A stretch of DNA of 64,000 nt, taken from contig NZ_BSUG01000027.1 in the NCBI RefSeq assembly GCF_030161475.1, positions 1 to 64,000 on the forward strand, given 5' to 3'. The notes beneath the pieces were generated by a model, which was not told the origin of the DNA, searched no databases, and was given only the letters and a program-made list of their open reading frames with translations. The position numbers and the translations under genes were made by a program. Below are positions 1 through 8,520 of the stretch, one piece after another. Every line of letters starts with the position of its first letter. Positions within the stretch are counted from its first letter, which is position 1. This DNA is from Tetragenococcus halophilus subsp. flandriensis. GTDB lineage: Bacteria; Bacillota; Bacilli; Lactobacillales; Enterococcaceae.

Positions 1-124
1 TTGGTACCTTTATTCTACGAGTTTTCAAGGTGTCTGTTTTCTATTTTGCTCAGAAAACATAAAAAAACTCGTATGGGCTACAAGAAAATCATTCTTGTCT
101 ACCAACACTAGAAATTATAGAGCC
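1..124. mobile_element. Possible end of an ISL3-like insertion sequence
   Basis: Read on the minus strand, this stretch begins with GGCTCTATAATTTCTAGTG at 124. That resembles the GGCTCT-type terminal inverted repeats of ISL3-family elements. The eight bases just outside it (125-132, TTTTTATA) could be half of a target duplication, but the other element end is outside the window. Inside are nested inverted repeats: GAGTTTT near 19-25 against AAAACTC near 65-71, and CAAGAA/TTCTTG around 81-97. No transposase is visible. The call rests on recall of the terminal motif only; it could instead be an ordinary structured 3' region. Confidence 0.3.
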
Positions 125-149
125 TTTTTATATTATGCTAAATGAGACA

Positions 150-294
150 GTAAAAATTTGAGACGGTGACTATCTTTTTGAAAAGTGGTGGTGCTTATGA
201 AAGTAAGTGCTAAAATCTTTAGAAAGGAGAAGCCGTTTGTCCATTGCTAAAGCACTAAGCCTAATAGTTAGTTTCATTAGCCACCGTCTTAATA
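150..294 (-). ncRNA. Candidate structured small RNA closed by a 12-bp helix
   Basis: The predicted transcript starts near 294 and is closed by AGACGGTGGCTA (289-278) pairing over its full 12 bases (one G-U) with TAGTCACCGTCT (172-161). The closing helix is followed by CAAATTTTTA (160-151), a plausible 3' end. Inside, further pairings are visible: AGTGCT with AGCACT, ATGAAA with TTTCAT, and CTAAA with TTTAG. I do not recognise it as 6S, SRP RNA, tmRNA, RNase P RNA or a riboswitch. The length of about 140 nt and the promoter argue for a discrete RNA rather than an untranslated region. Confidence 0.5.
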
Positions 295-300
295 CAACAA

Positions 301-329
301 AGTATAGCACAAGAAATCGTTTTCTTCAA
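301..329 (-). promoter_or_regulatory. Strong promoter for the candidate RNA at 150-294
   Basis: On the minus strand a -35 TTGAAG (324-329) is followed after exactly 17 bp by TATACT (301-306), preceded by TG one base upstream (extended -10). The predicted start is near 294, five bases before a 12-bp RNA stem begins. No open reading frame with a ribosome binding site follows, so the promoter appears to serve a non-coding transcript. Confidence 0.65.
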
Positions 330-406
330 TTAAAAGTGCTACAATCGTAATGATCGCCGCACACGAAAGCAAATCTAGCGCTCTGTTTGAAAAAAATAAC
401 AACACT

Positions 407-603
407 ATTGGTGGGATATCAAACAATGTGTCACCAATATTTTTGCAGATTGGTGGCAACTTCCTTGATGTGCCTCCAATTCTCGAGTTATTGGTGGCAA
501 CTCCCTCGACGTACCTCCAATCGTTAAGTTATTGGTGGTAACTTTCGCGATATACCTCCAATAATTGTAAACAATGGTGGAATGTCTGAGGGAAAACGAA
601 TGA
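407..603. repeat. Palindromic repeat array A, 41-bp period
   Basis: Four 32-bp units lie at 407-438, 449-480, 490-521 and 531-562, separated by 10, 9 and 9 bp. A decayed fifth unit begins near 572. Units start with ATTGGTGG and end with CCTCCAAT or CACCAAT, so each is an imperfect palindrome. The same unit family recurs at 9568-9709. The array lies downstream of the oxidoreductase gene that ends at 759. Confidence 0.85.
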
Positions 604-758
604 CTTTCCCAATTAAGAAAACTTCCCCTGTTACTATAAAGCCTCAATAGATTTTATACTTAGGCGGCTATAATCTACATAGAATAAAAGTAAAGAGCAA
701 AAGGCCATTTGATTTTCTCCATAACATAGTTTATAAACTTAAAATCTTCTACTTCAGT

Positions 759-1946
759 TTACAGTTTCTTCTCAAAACCTTCCATTGGCGCCGCTTGATT
801 TTGGTAATCTTCGGCTTTTTTACCATCAGGCGTGAAATTCATTACACTGCCAAACGACTCTTTCAGATAAGTTTGCATAGCACCTGAAATGCTTAATTCT
901 TCCATGTCTGCAAGACTCATCGTGGTACGAATACTTGCCTCATCGCCCATCATTACTTTTTCTACCCATTGTGGTTCACGTAAAAGTTCACGTCCGATCG
1001 CCACTAAATCAGCGCCGCCAGTCAACATTTCTTCGGCATCTTCTGGTCGTTCGACTGAGCCTATACCAATCAGGGGCACTTCATTTGCGATTCTCTTAGC
1101 GAATTTTTCCAAAATAGGTGTCGTCTCTGTTGCATCATTTAATGAGGTACGTTTGTAGCTTCCCATGGATAAATGAATATAATCTACTTGATCTTTAATT
1201 TTTTCTGCCAGATATAAAGTATCTTCTAAACGAATCCCTGGCGTTTCAACTTCTTCAGGTGAAATTCTATATCCTAATAAAAATGAATCGCTTGCGTACT
1301 GTTTAATCGTTTCAGTAACTTCTTTAATAACTGCAAGTGGAAATCTCATTCGTTTTTCCAGGTCTCCTCCCCACTTGTCCGTACGTTGGTTAGAATTTGG
1401 TGAATAAAATTGTTGCAATAAGTAAGTATTGGCGCCATGTAATTCAATCCCATCGAAACCTGCTTGAATTGCTCGTCTTGTTGCAGCACCGAAATCTGTA
1501 ATAATTTGTTCAACTTCTTCTGCTTCTAATGCTCGCGGTGTTTCCAAGCCTGGAGGAAATTCTGCTGCAATCGCACTGGCACTTACAGGTGTTTCTCCTC
1601 GTAGTACCTGTGATGTCGATTTTCTCCCTGCATTAAAAATCTGTAAGACCGCTTTTGCGCCATCTTTTTTAATCGTTGTAGCTAGTTGTCTGAGTCCAGG
1701 CAGCATGTCATCATTTGTCACAGAAAGCTCCCCTTCAAATCCTTTCCCATTATCAGACACGTTAGCTACTGAAGTAATAACCATTCCCGGGCCACCAGCT
1801 CTGGCTGCAAAATAATTAAGTTCATCTTGGGTAATCTTGCCATTATAAAAACTAGACATTGTAGTCATAGGTGCCATTACCACTTTATTTTTTAGCAAAA
1901 CTCCATTATTAAATTGAAAAGGTTCTAAGAATTGATATTTTTGCAT
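759..1946 (-). CDS. Old Yellow Enzyme family NADH:flavin oxidoreductase
   Basis: The protein (395 aa) is a single-domain FMN-dependent TIM-barrel oxidoreductase that typically reduces activated C=C bonds of enones, quinones or other electrophiles in the cytoplasm. Evidence includes the N-terminal FMN-binding region (about residues 20-60), a GRK motif near residue 107 and the family signature around His170-Gly171-Ala172-Asn173 followed by YLLQQFYSPNSNQR. It lacks the C-terminal NAD-binding and iron-sulfur domains of longer 2,4-dienoyl-CoA reductase-type members. It is divergent from an HxlR regulator, which suggests induction by electrophile or disulfide stress. A ribosome binding site GGAGCG precedes the ATG. 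Confidence 0.88.
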   Translation of the reverse strand: MQKYQFLEPFQFNNGVLLKNKVVMAPMTTMSSFYNGKITQDELNYFAARAGGPGMVITSVANVSDNGKGFEGELSVTNDDMLPGLRQLATTIKKDGAKAVLQIFNAGRKSTSQVLRGETPVSASAIAAEFPPGLETPRALEAEEVEQIITDFGAATRRAIQAGFDGIELHGANTYLLQQFYSPNSNQRTDKWGGDLEKRMRFPLAVIKEVTETIKQYASDSFLLGYRISPEEVETPGIRLEDTLYLAEKIKDQVDYIHLSMGSYKRTSLNDATETTPILEKFAKRIANEVPLIGIGSVERPEDAEEMLTGGADLVAIGRELLREPQWVEKVMMGDEASIRTTMSLADMEELSISGAMQTYLKESFGSVMNFTPDGKKAEDYQNQAAPMEGFEKKL

Positions 1947-2024
1947 ATTTCCACGCTCCTTATTTTTTGTAAAGAGCTGTTTTTTCTCTTTACATATGCT
2001 AGTATATAAGTATAAAGGTTAAAA

Positions 2025-2047
2025 AGTAAGTACGCACTATAAAGTGC
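2025..2047. promoter_or_regulatory. Operator-like palindrome between the oxidoreductase and the HxlR gene
   Basis: GCACT (2034-2038) and AGTGC (2043-2047) form an inverted repeat with a 4-base centre, directly preceded by AGTAAGTAC (2025-2033). HxlR-family repressors usually bind short palindromes in such divergent intergenic regions. Binding by the neighbouring protein is an inference. Confidence 0.4.
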
Positions 2048-2091
2048 TATAGGCACCAAAAAGTTCCTATTGGAAGAAAAGAGGGTTTATT

Positions 2092-2463
2092 ATGAGTAAA
2101 ATATATCAAATGGGTATTGAAGCTACCTTAGATGTTATCGGTGGAAAATGGAAACCTATTATATTATGTAATTTAGGACATGGCCCCCTACGTTCTGGAG
2201 AATTAAAAAGAAAACTCCCTAACGTTACGCAAAAAATGCTAACACAACAACTTAGAGAGCTAGAAAAAGATCAGATCATTGCTAGAGAAGTTTATAACCA
2301 AGTTCCTCCTAAAGTCGTCTACTCTTTAACAGAAGAAGGAAAGACATTACGAGATATTCTAGTTTCCATGTCTATTTGGGGAGAAAAACGGATAAAAAAA
2401 GCGCAAACAAATGGCGAAGATATTACGCTATTAAGAGATTATGATGGTTTTATTGAAATGTAA
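2092..2463 (+). CDS. HxlR-family winged-helix transcriptional regulator
   Basis: The protein is 123 aa with the HxlR core: an N-terminal helix ending in DVIGGKWK (residues about 15-22), a recognition helix around TQKMLTQQLRELE and a wing ending VVYSLTEEGKTL. Members often sense thiol-reactive compounds through an N-terminal cysteine. Here no cysteine precedes the GGKWK motif; one lies just after it, in IILCNLG, so a redox mechanism would differ in detail. It is divergent from an Old Yellow Enzyme gene, its probable target. GAGGG upstream serves as ribosome binding site. Confidence 0.85.
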   Translation: MSKIYQMGIEATLDVIGGKWKPIILCNLGHGPLRSGELKRKLPNVTQKMLTQQLRELEKDQIIAREVYNQVPPKVVYSLTEEGKTLRDILVSMSIWGEKRIKKAQTNGEDITLLRDYDGFIEM

Positions 2464-2507
2464 TGCCAATTGAGAAAAAGTCTAAATTGTCATAAGAAGT
2501 GAGGAAG

Positions 2508-2539
2508 CAACTACAAAAATTTTTTGTAGTTGTTTTTTT
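2508..2539 (+). terminator. Terminator after the HxlR gene
   Basis: CAACTACAAAA and TTTTGTAGTTG form a strong hairpin followed by a run of seven T on the plus strand. Confidence 0.85.
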
Positions 2540-2637
2540 GTTAGTTTTTGCAATGTAAGACTTTTGTAAGAATTGCGAAAGAGATTTGAAACTTTCTCTT
2601 ACTAATATAAGTACTATAGAAAAAGGAGGGACTTCTT

Positions 2638-3003
2638 TTGAAAAAAGTTTTATTAGCTATAGTATTTATGGTTGTTCTAACTTTTGGCGGGTTGAGGATT
2701 GCTGATGCTATCGTAATGTCTGGAGAGGATTACTACTTACAAATCACTGATACAGGCGAGAAAAAAGCAGAAAAAAGTGATAGCGGTGAAAGAATGGTTT
2801 CTTATGATTACTCGCTAATCGGTTTTGATAAAAATGGACAGGAAAAAGAAATGTCTTTTACCGCTTTTAAAGATCGTCCTTTGATCCAGGGCGCTTATTT
2901 AAAAGTAACCTGGAACCAAAAAAGAGGCGTAACTTCCTACAAGCAGGTACAAGAAAATGAAATTCCAACAAAAGCAAAAGAAAAATTAGATGGAGGGAAT
3001 TAA
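2638..3003 (+). CDS. YxeA-family secreted or anchored protein
   Basis: The 121-aa protein starts with a hydrophobic N-terminal segment (residues about 4-26) that looks like a signal peptide or membrane anchor. A small domain of the YxeA/DUF1093 type follows, with SGEDYYLQI at the start and KVTWNQKRGVTSYKQV near the end. The start codon is TTG, chosen because AAAGGAGGG lies seven bases upstream. It is the first gene of an operon with a peptide-type ABC transporter, two bases before the ATPase start. YxeA proteins are found beside BceAB-type transporters; their exact role is not settled. Confidence 0.75.
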   Translation: MKKVLLAIVFMVVLTFGGLRIADAIVMSGEDYYLQITDTGEKKAEKSDSGERMVSYDYSLIGFDKNGQEKEMSFTAFKDRPLIQGAYLKVTWNQKRGVTSYKQVQENEIPTKAKEKLDGGN

Positions 3004-3004
3004 A

Positions 3005-3757
3005 ATGGAAAAAATAGTTAATGTTGAAGATGTGAGAAAAGTTTATGGCAAAGCTCAAGGAGAAAAAACAGAAGCATTAAAACAAATTTCTTTTAGTGTA
3101 GAAAAAGGCGAATTTATTGGTATCATGGGACCTTCTGGCTCGGGAAAATCTACCTTGTTAAATTTACTAGCAACGCTTGATAAACCAACAAACGGTACGA
3201 TTACTGTTAATGATAATGATGTAACAAAATTAAAGGGCAATCAGATAGCTGATTTTCGCAGCCAAGAAATGGGATTTATCTTCCAAGAATTTAACTTATT
3301 GGAAAATCTGATAGCTTCTGAAAATATTGCTGTCCCACTTTCACTACAAGGGGTTAAAGCAAAAGAAATCAAAGAACGAGTCGATCAAATCGCGCAACGT
3401 TTATCAATTAGCGATATTCTTAACAAATACCCTGCTGAAATTTCCGGCGGTCAAAAACAAAGAGTCGCAGCCGCACGTGCTCTAATCACTCAGCCTTCTA
3501 TTTTATTAGGAGACGAACCGACAGGAGCTCTTGACTCACAAAGTTCCCGCGATTTGTTGGATACCATGAAAGAGTTAAACCAGAACGATCAAATCTCGAT
3601 TTTACTAGTGACTCATGACCCTTTTTCAGCTAGTTATTGCCAACGCATTTTATTTATCCAAGACGGCATCATCCAAGAAGAAATAAAACGAGAAAATCAA
3701 AGTCGCGAAAGCTTTTATAAACAAATACTGACGATTCTAGGTACTTTAGAACAATAG
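3005..3757 (+). CDS. BceA-type ABC transporter ATPase
   Basis: The protein (250 aa) is the ATPase of a MacB/BceAB-type transporter that protects against antimicrobial peptides acting at the membrane. Walker A GPSGSGKST is at residues 42-50, the signature ISGGQKQR near 145 and Walker B ILLGDEPTGALD near 167. The longer frame from 2990 is rejected because its ATG lies inside the ribosome binding site GGAGGGAA of the ATG at 3005. It is followed after 11 bases by the permease gene. No BceRS-type sensor pair is adjacent. Confidence 0.85.
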   Translation: MEKIVNVEDVRKVYGKAQGEKTEALKQISFSVEKGEFIGIMGPSGSGKSTLLNLLATLDKPTNGTITVNDNDVTKLKGNQIADFRSQEMGFIFQEFNLLENLIASENIAVPLSLQGVKAKEIKERVDQIAQRLSISDILNKYPAEISGGQKQRVAAARALITQPSILLGDEPTGALDSQSSRDLLDTMKELNQNDQISILLVTHDPFSASYCQRILFIQDGIIQEEIKRENQSRESFYKQILTILGTLEQ

Positions 3758-3768
3758 GAGGGATACAA

Positions 3769-5565
3769 ATGCTTTTTAAATTATCATTAACCGGTCTTAA
3801 AAGTCGTTGGCGTGATTATTTTGTTTTATTTTCAGGACTGATGATTGCAGCAGGTATCTTTTATATGTTTCAGTCAATGGCCAGTAATAAGGATTTTTTA
3901 GCCAATAATTCAACCATTGCTATGACGGGTATTATCTTTCAATTAGGCTCTGTTTTGCTTGGTATTATCACTTTAGTTTATATTTTGTACGCGAACTCCT
4001 TTTTAATGAGTATGCGGCAAAAAGACTATGCAATGTTTATGATGCTAGGTGCAAAACAAGCTAAAATTGCATTATTAATTTTTATTGAAACTTTTACAAT
4101 TGGACTTTTTGCCAGTCTACTAGGTTCAGCAATCGGAGTTGGTTTAACCTCTATTGTAAACCAATTATTGACCCAGCAACTAGATATACAAGTTACTCAT
4201 TTTTCACCATTAAATCTTAAGGCTTTGCTGATCACTCTTGTCTTTTTTACCATAATGTTTTTATTAGCAGCCACAATCAACGCTTCTTCAATTACTAGAC
4301 GGCCGATTTTAACTTTATTAAAAGCCAACGAAATGCCTACCCAAGCGCGTCGTAAACCGATCGCCTTATTATTAGAAGTGATTGTCGGTCTAATTTCATT
4401 AGCTGTAGGTTATTATATGATGGATAACGTCATGAATTTGGGATTATTAGCTCTTATGATTGCTTTGGTAACAATTGTTTTAGGAACTTATTTAGTTTTT
4501 CATTCCGTTATGATTTTTATCTTAGCCTTTTTGAAACATTTTGATCGATTGAGATTGAAAAAGTTAAATAATTTCACGCTATCTCAATTAAGCTTTCGCA
4601 TACAGGATTATACCAAGATGCTTTCAATGGTGGCGATGATTTTTGCTCTAGCATTGGGCGCGCTAACTGTCGGCTTAGGCTTTCGCAATGAAATCCCTAA
4701 AATGACCGAACAGTTCTCTACTTATGATTTGCTTTTAAATAACGCCCAAGATGTTGATCAAAATAAAATCGATAGTTTACACCCTACTTTAGATATTAGC
4801 TATCAAATGAAAGAAGACGAAGATACGATTTACTTTAACAAAGAGCAATTTAATAAGGATCCTTTAATTGCGATTGCTTTTGATGCAACTCCTAAAAAAG
4901 TAACTTATTCAGGAAACCAACTAGCTGATGACGAAATAAAAATGGACAGCCTACGTACTTTACTGTTACCTAAACAGCGTGACAAGGAAATAAATATGTT
5001 GGCCCAAGAAGATTTTACACAGCTAAATCAGCAGTCGAGTAATTTACAAGTTCTTCAAGTAAAAGATTTTATGGCGCAAAAAGAAGAGATCGAATCATTT
5101 GCCGCTAATAACGAAAAACGAAACCCTTCTTTAAGTCAAGATCCATTTGCTATGAATCAAAAATTTGATATTTATACGACCTATAATGGACTGTTTTCTG
5201 GCTTTGAATTTATGGGATTTTTCCTGGGGATTGCCTTTTTGACCATGCTAGCAAGTTGTTTAATGTTTAAAATTTTATCAGGAGCTGCAAGTGATGTGGC
5301 TCGTTATGAAATGCTAAATAAAATTGGAACTAGAATGAGTCTTTTGAAAAAATCTATCAGAAGAGAAATCGCCGTTTTATTTTTAGCACCCGGTATATTA
5401 GGTGCCATTCACGTATTGTTCGGCTTAAAAATGTTTACTTCCTTGCTCAGTGAGCCTTATGCTGGTATCTGGATTCCATTTTTAATTTTCTTTATCTTAT
5501 ATCTACTTTATTATCTGCTTACTGTCTGGTTGTATACAGATATTGTTTTAAAGAAAAAAGAATGA
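3769..5565 (+). CDS. BceB-type ABC transporter permease (FtsX-like)
   Basis: The 598-aa membrane protein has the BceB layout: one N-terminal transmembrane helix, clusters of helices near 55-180 and 195-265, a large extracytoplasmic domain of roughly 180 residues (about 310-480) and three C-terminal helices. Such permeases recognise lipid-II-cycle/peptide complexes. It is somewhat shorter than typical members (about 620-660 aa). It forms an operon with the ATPase and the YxeA protein. The substrate cannot be read from sequence. Confidence 0.82.
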   Translation: MLFKLSLTGLKSRWRDYFVLFSGLMIAAGIFYMFQSMASNKDFLANNSTIAMTGIIFQLGSVLLGIITLVYILYANSFLMSMRQKDYAMFMMLGAKQAKIALLIFIETFTIGLFASLLGSAIGVGLTSIVNQLLTQQLDIQVTHFSPLNLKALLITLVFFTIMFLLAATINASSITRRPILTLLKANEMPTQARRKPIALLLEVIVGLISLAVGYYMMDNVMNLGLLALMIALVTIVLGTYLVFHSVMIFILAFLKHFDRLRLKKLNNFTLSQLSFRIQDYTKMLSMVAMIFALALGALTVGLGFRNEIPKMTEQFSTYDLLLNNAQDVDQNKIDSLHPTLDISYQMKEDEDTIYFNKEQFNKDPLIAIAFDATPKKVTYSGNQLADDEIKMDSLRTLLLPKQRDKEINMLAQEDFTQLNQQSSNLQVLQVKDFMAQKEEIESFAANNEKRNPSLSQDPFAMNQKFDIYTTYNGLFSGFEFMGFFLGIAFLTMLASCLMFKILSGAASDVARYEMLNKIGTRMSLLKKSIRREIAVLFLAPGILGAIHVLFGLKMFTSLLSEPYAGIWIPFLIFFILYLLYYLLTVWLYTDIVLKKKE

Positions 5566-5604
5566 GAAATTTGAAGCTTATTTATAATTTTTATAGTTAA
5601 GACA

Positions 5605-5790
5605 GGGAGTGACAGACGAACAATCCTCATATTTGGCATATCGGGTAATGAAATCAAAACACTCCCCATCTTTTCAAAGATAGATAATGAATCTTAAAAA
5701 CATTGTCTATCTTTGAAATATCAGATAATGAAATAGTAAAACATTATCCATCTCTTGTAACATAGATAATAAATTGCCGTTTCACTCCTC
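5605..5790. repeat. Palindromic repeat array C, 41-bp period
   Basis: Units start at 5622 (39 bp), 5661, 5702, 5743 and 5784. The three middle units are each exactly 41 bp. The fullest match begins ACTCCCCATCTTTT, and units carry the element ATATCGGGTAATGAAAT or decayed versions such as ATATCAGATAATGAAAT. A GGGAGTG half-unit opens the array at 5605. The same unit family recurs at 15556-15697. It lies between the convergent ends of the transporter and the PepSY gene. Confidence 0.8.
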
Positions 5791-5808
5791 ATGTTCTTTC
5801 CAGTAGAC

Positions 5809-5850
5809 AAAAAGGTTCACTGCTAATTTATCAGCAATGAACCTTTTTTT
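5809..5850. terminator. Bidirectional terminator between transporter and PepSY genes
   Basis: AAAAAGGTTCA and TGAACCTTTTT, extended by CTGCT/AGCA, form a hairpin with A- and T-runs on both sides. It can therefore end transcripts from both strands at this convergent junction. Confidence 0.85.
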
Positions 5851-5853
5851 ATT

Positions 5854-6417
5854 TTAATCATCATCTTGTTCCACTTCTAATACTTCACCATCGTCTGCAT
5901 TAATAGTTACTTCAGTTTCATTATCTTTTTCTAAAACATTGACTTCCCAAGTTTGGGTATCATCAGAAACACGTTCTAATTTCCATTCACGCGCTTTTCC
6001 GCTATCTGATTCGTTTTCCGCGATTTTAGTTGCTTCTTTTCGACTAATAGCATCATTTTGATTTAACTCATAACGAGTTTCTTCTTCGTCATCGTCGTCA
6101 TCATCTTTATCACTTTTGTTATCAGTAATATCTCCAGAAGCTGCATCGATTTTTGTATTGTATTCGACTTGCTCATCATAACTTTCTATATCATACACAT
6201 ATCCTTCACGAGTAGGTTCTAATTCTATACTTTCTACTTTTTTATCGTACTTGTCGGAAAATGTATCCAGCGCATCTTCTTCTGTTACCTTAATTTCACT
6301 AGTATCAGAATTGTCGAGCTCTTTATCGCTGGTTGAAGCCCAAACGTAGCTTCCACCTAGAACAAAAACTGCTGCAGCTACAATACTTCCAATAATTATC
6401 TTGCGTAAATTTTTCAT
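5854..6417 (-). CDS. PepSY-domain membrane-anchored protein
   Basis: The 187-aa protein has one N-terminal membrane segment (residues about 6-27) and two PepSY modules: about 40-95, containing EEDALDTFSDKY, and about 120-185, containing ISRKEATKIAENE and ending NADDGEVLEVEQ. A very acidic stretch (KDDDDDDEEE) separates them. The start at 6417 is chosen because GGAAGGGACAG lies directly upstream. It is the last gene of an operon with a response regulator and histidine kinase. PepSY domains often inhibit or modulate partner proteins, so it may feed back on the kinase; that is inference. Confidence 0.8.
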   Translation of the reverse strand: MKNLRKIIIGSIVAAAVFVLGGSYVWASTSDKELDNSDTSEIKVTEEDALDTFSDKYDKKVESIELEPTREGYVYDIESYDEQVEYNTKIDAASGDITDNKSDKDDDDDDEEETRYELNQNDAISRKEATKIAENESDSGKAREWKLERVSDDTQTWEVNVLEKDNETEVTINADDGEVLEVEQDDD

Positions 6418-6509
6418 TTTCTGTCCCTTCCTTTCTTTTCTTATCTTTATATTAGCAAGGATTTCCTTTAGAAAAATCAAAATATCGCATAAATTAGATG
6501 AAGAATTCT

Positions 6510-7832
6510 TCATTTTTTAGGAAGTATAACCGTAAAAATTGTTCCTTTCGGTTGATTATCCTCTACATAAATACTACCTCCGTATTTAGTAACAAGGGCT
6601 TTTACAATAGCTAACCCGATCCCTGAACCGTTCACTTCACTTGTTCGCGATTGGTCGATACGATAAAGACGTTCAAAAATTTTTCCTTTTTTGTCATCTG
6701 CGATTCCGATCCCTTGATCGGCAACTTGTAAGTAAATAACTTCATCTTCTTGCAATGAAACGTTGATTTCACCAGTTGGAGCGTATTTTAAGGCATTTTC
6801 CAATAAATTTTGAATGATTTGTTGTAGATCTGACGCTCTTGCTTTGAAATGAACATCTGGCTGTATTTGCAAATTAATTTCACGTTCATTTACCGCCCGC
6901 AACTGCTCAATTTCTTGAGCGACAAGGCTCGAAAAATCAATATTCTCCAACTGCTTCTTATTTTCTGTCCGACTTAAAGTCAGCAACTGTTCACTTAATT
7001 GCTCAATACGTTTTGATTCTTTATCAATAAATGCCAAGGACTGTGGAATAACTTCCGGATGAGCATCACTTCTTCTTTGAATCAAATTAACATGGCCTCG
7101 AATAGCTGCAATTGGTGTACGCAACTCGTGTGAAGCATCGCTAACAAATTGTTTTTCCCGTTCTATTGCTTCTCTTTGTTTTTCTAATAATGCATTAAAT
7201 GCTGTGGCAACTTGATAGATTTCTTTCGGATCTTCTGGAACCGTCAAAAATCCTTGATTTTCATCTAACTGATTTAATTCAGTCGACATTTTGGCTAGTT
7301 TCTGGCTCCAACGCCCTACCATCCAATAAATTAGCAGAGCTCCTATGATTAAACCAGTAAGGTTCAATAATAAGTTGACAATCAAAAGGCTTGTTACAAT
7401 GTCTGTAATAGCTTCACTGTCAATGATCAAGGCTAGCTGAACATCGCCCATCTCTTTTTCTTCATAGTAATAACGATCGTCATCTATAAAAACTAAATGT
7501 TCTAAAAAAGGAATACTTCGTCCTTTTGCAAGGTCTGCAAACTTTTCTGCAGCATCTTCAGAATAATAAGTCTCACCATGGGGTAGACGAACGCGCAATG
7601 CTTCTCCTTCATCTTCTATCACATAACGATCGACTAAATTCGCCCAATTTTGTTCTGAAGATGCCCCTTTTTCAATCGTTTCAAAAATATGTTCACTGCG
7701 ATCAGAAATATAATCATACACAAAGGCTATGGATATGCCCACAAAAACAATATTCATTAAAAGTAAGATAAGAGCAAACAGTCCCATAAAGCGGACTGTT
7801 AGCTGCCGTTTAGCTGTTTGTTTAGTTTTCAT
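6510..7832 (-). CDS. Sensor histidine kinase
   Basis: The 440-aa kinase has membrane helices at about 13-40 and 145-172, with an extracellular sensor domain of about 105 residues between them. A HAMP region (about 172-225), the phospho-acceptor His235 in SDASHELRTP and an HATPase domain (N-box NLLENALKYAP, G-boxes DQGIGI and GSGIGLAI) follow. Its start overlaps the end of the response regulator gene by 11 bases, showing translational coupling. The signal is unknown. Architecture resembles CiaH/ArlS-like kinases of Firmicutes, but I do not assign a symbol. Confidence 0.88.
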   Translation of the reverse strand: MKTKQTAKRQLTVRFMGLFALILLLMNIVFVGISIAFVYDYISDRSEHIFETIEKGASSEQNWANLVDRYVIEDEGEALRVRLPHGETYYSEDAAEKFADLAKGRSIPFLEHLVFIDDDRYYYEEKEMGDVQLALIIDSEAITDIVTSLLIVNLLLNLTGLIIGALLIYWMVGRWSQKLAKMSTELNQLDENQGFLTVPEDPKEIYQVATAFNALLEKQREAIEREKQFVSDASHELRTPIAAIRGHVNLIQRRSDAHPEVIPQSLAFIDKESKRIEQLSEQLLTLSRTENKKQLENIDFSSLVAQEIEQLRAVNEREINLQIQPDVHFKARASDLQQIIQNLLENALKYAPTGEINVSLQEDEVIYLQVADQGIGIADDKKGKIFERLYRIDQSRTSEVNGSGIGLAIVKALVTKYGGSIYVEDNQPKGTIFTVILPKK

Positions 7833-8520
7833 AAGAACCCCTCAATACATAACCAACACCGCGCACTGTCTGGATCAAGTCCTCCGCGCCCACTTCTTTA
7901 AACTTATTACGCAAAGTACGAATGTAGACATCAACAACATTGGTTTGTCCAAAATAATCATAGCCCCAAACTTCATTCAATAATTCATCCCGTTTTTTCA
8001 CCACTTCAGGTTCTCTCATTAATTGATATAAGATACCAAACTCTTTAGGCGTTAACTCGATAGATTCATTTTTTACTAAAACTTGATGTCTAGCTAAATC
8101 CATCTTGATTCCTTGATATTCTAATACATTGCTATCCTCACTTTGCTCTTGTAAACGTCGCTCGATCACACGAATACGAGCAAAAAGTTCTTCGATTTCA
8201 AATGGTTTTGTTATATAATCATCCAAACCAGTATCCAAGCCAGTCACGATATCTGTGGTTTGGGTGCGAGCTGTCATCATGATGATGGGCACCTTACTTA
8301 CTTTACGGATACGACGAGCTACAGTGATCCCATCTAAACCAGGCAACATCCAATCCAGCAAAATCAAATCAAATTGATCTTTTTGCTGTAAAAAAGTTTC
8401 TAGTGCCGACTCTCCATTCGTTTCCCAGCTTGTTTGATAACCTTCAAATTGTAGTTCACTTTGAATAAAACTAGCCAAGCTCTCTTCATCTTCTACTAAT
8501 AATAAGTTTAATGGTTCCAT
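7822..8520 (-). CDS. OmpR-family response regulator
   Basis: The 232-aa protein has a receiver domain with acidic pair Glu10-Asp11, phospho-acceptor Asp56, Thr83 and Lys105, then a C-terminal winged helix ending TVRGVGYVLR. The start at 8520 follows GAGGTGGGGAAG; the upstream in-frame extension lacks receiver homology and is rejected. It is the first gene of a regulator-kinase-PepSY operon. Targets cannot be told from the sequence. Confidence 0.9.
   Translation of the reverse strand: MEPLNLLLVEDEESLASFIQSELQFEGYQTSWETNGESALETFLQQKDQFDLILLDWMLPGLDGITVARRIRKVSKVPIIMMTARTQTTDIVTGLDTGLDDYITKPFEIEELFARIRVIERRLQEQSEDSNVLEYQGIKMDLARHQVLVKNESIELTPKEFGILYQLMREPEVVKKRDELLNEVWGYDYFGQTNVVDVYIRTLRNKFKEVGAEDLIQTVRGVGYVLRGSYEN

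Noticed and set aside
350-541. 63-residue plus-strand frame and an 80-residue minus-strand frame at 405-647
   Set aside because: They run through repeat array A, lack a ribosome binding site and show no domain.
3055-3240. Minus-strand frame opposite the BceA-type ATPase
   Set aside because: Complement of the Walker A region of a well-supported gene.
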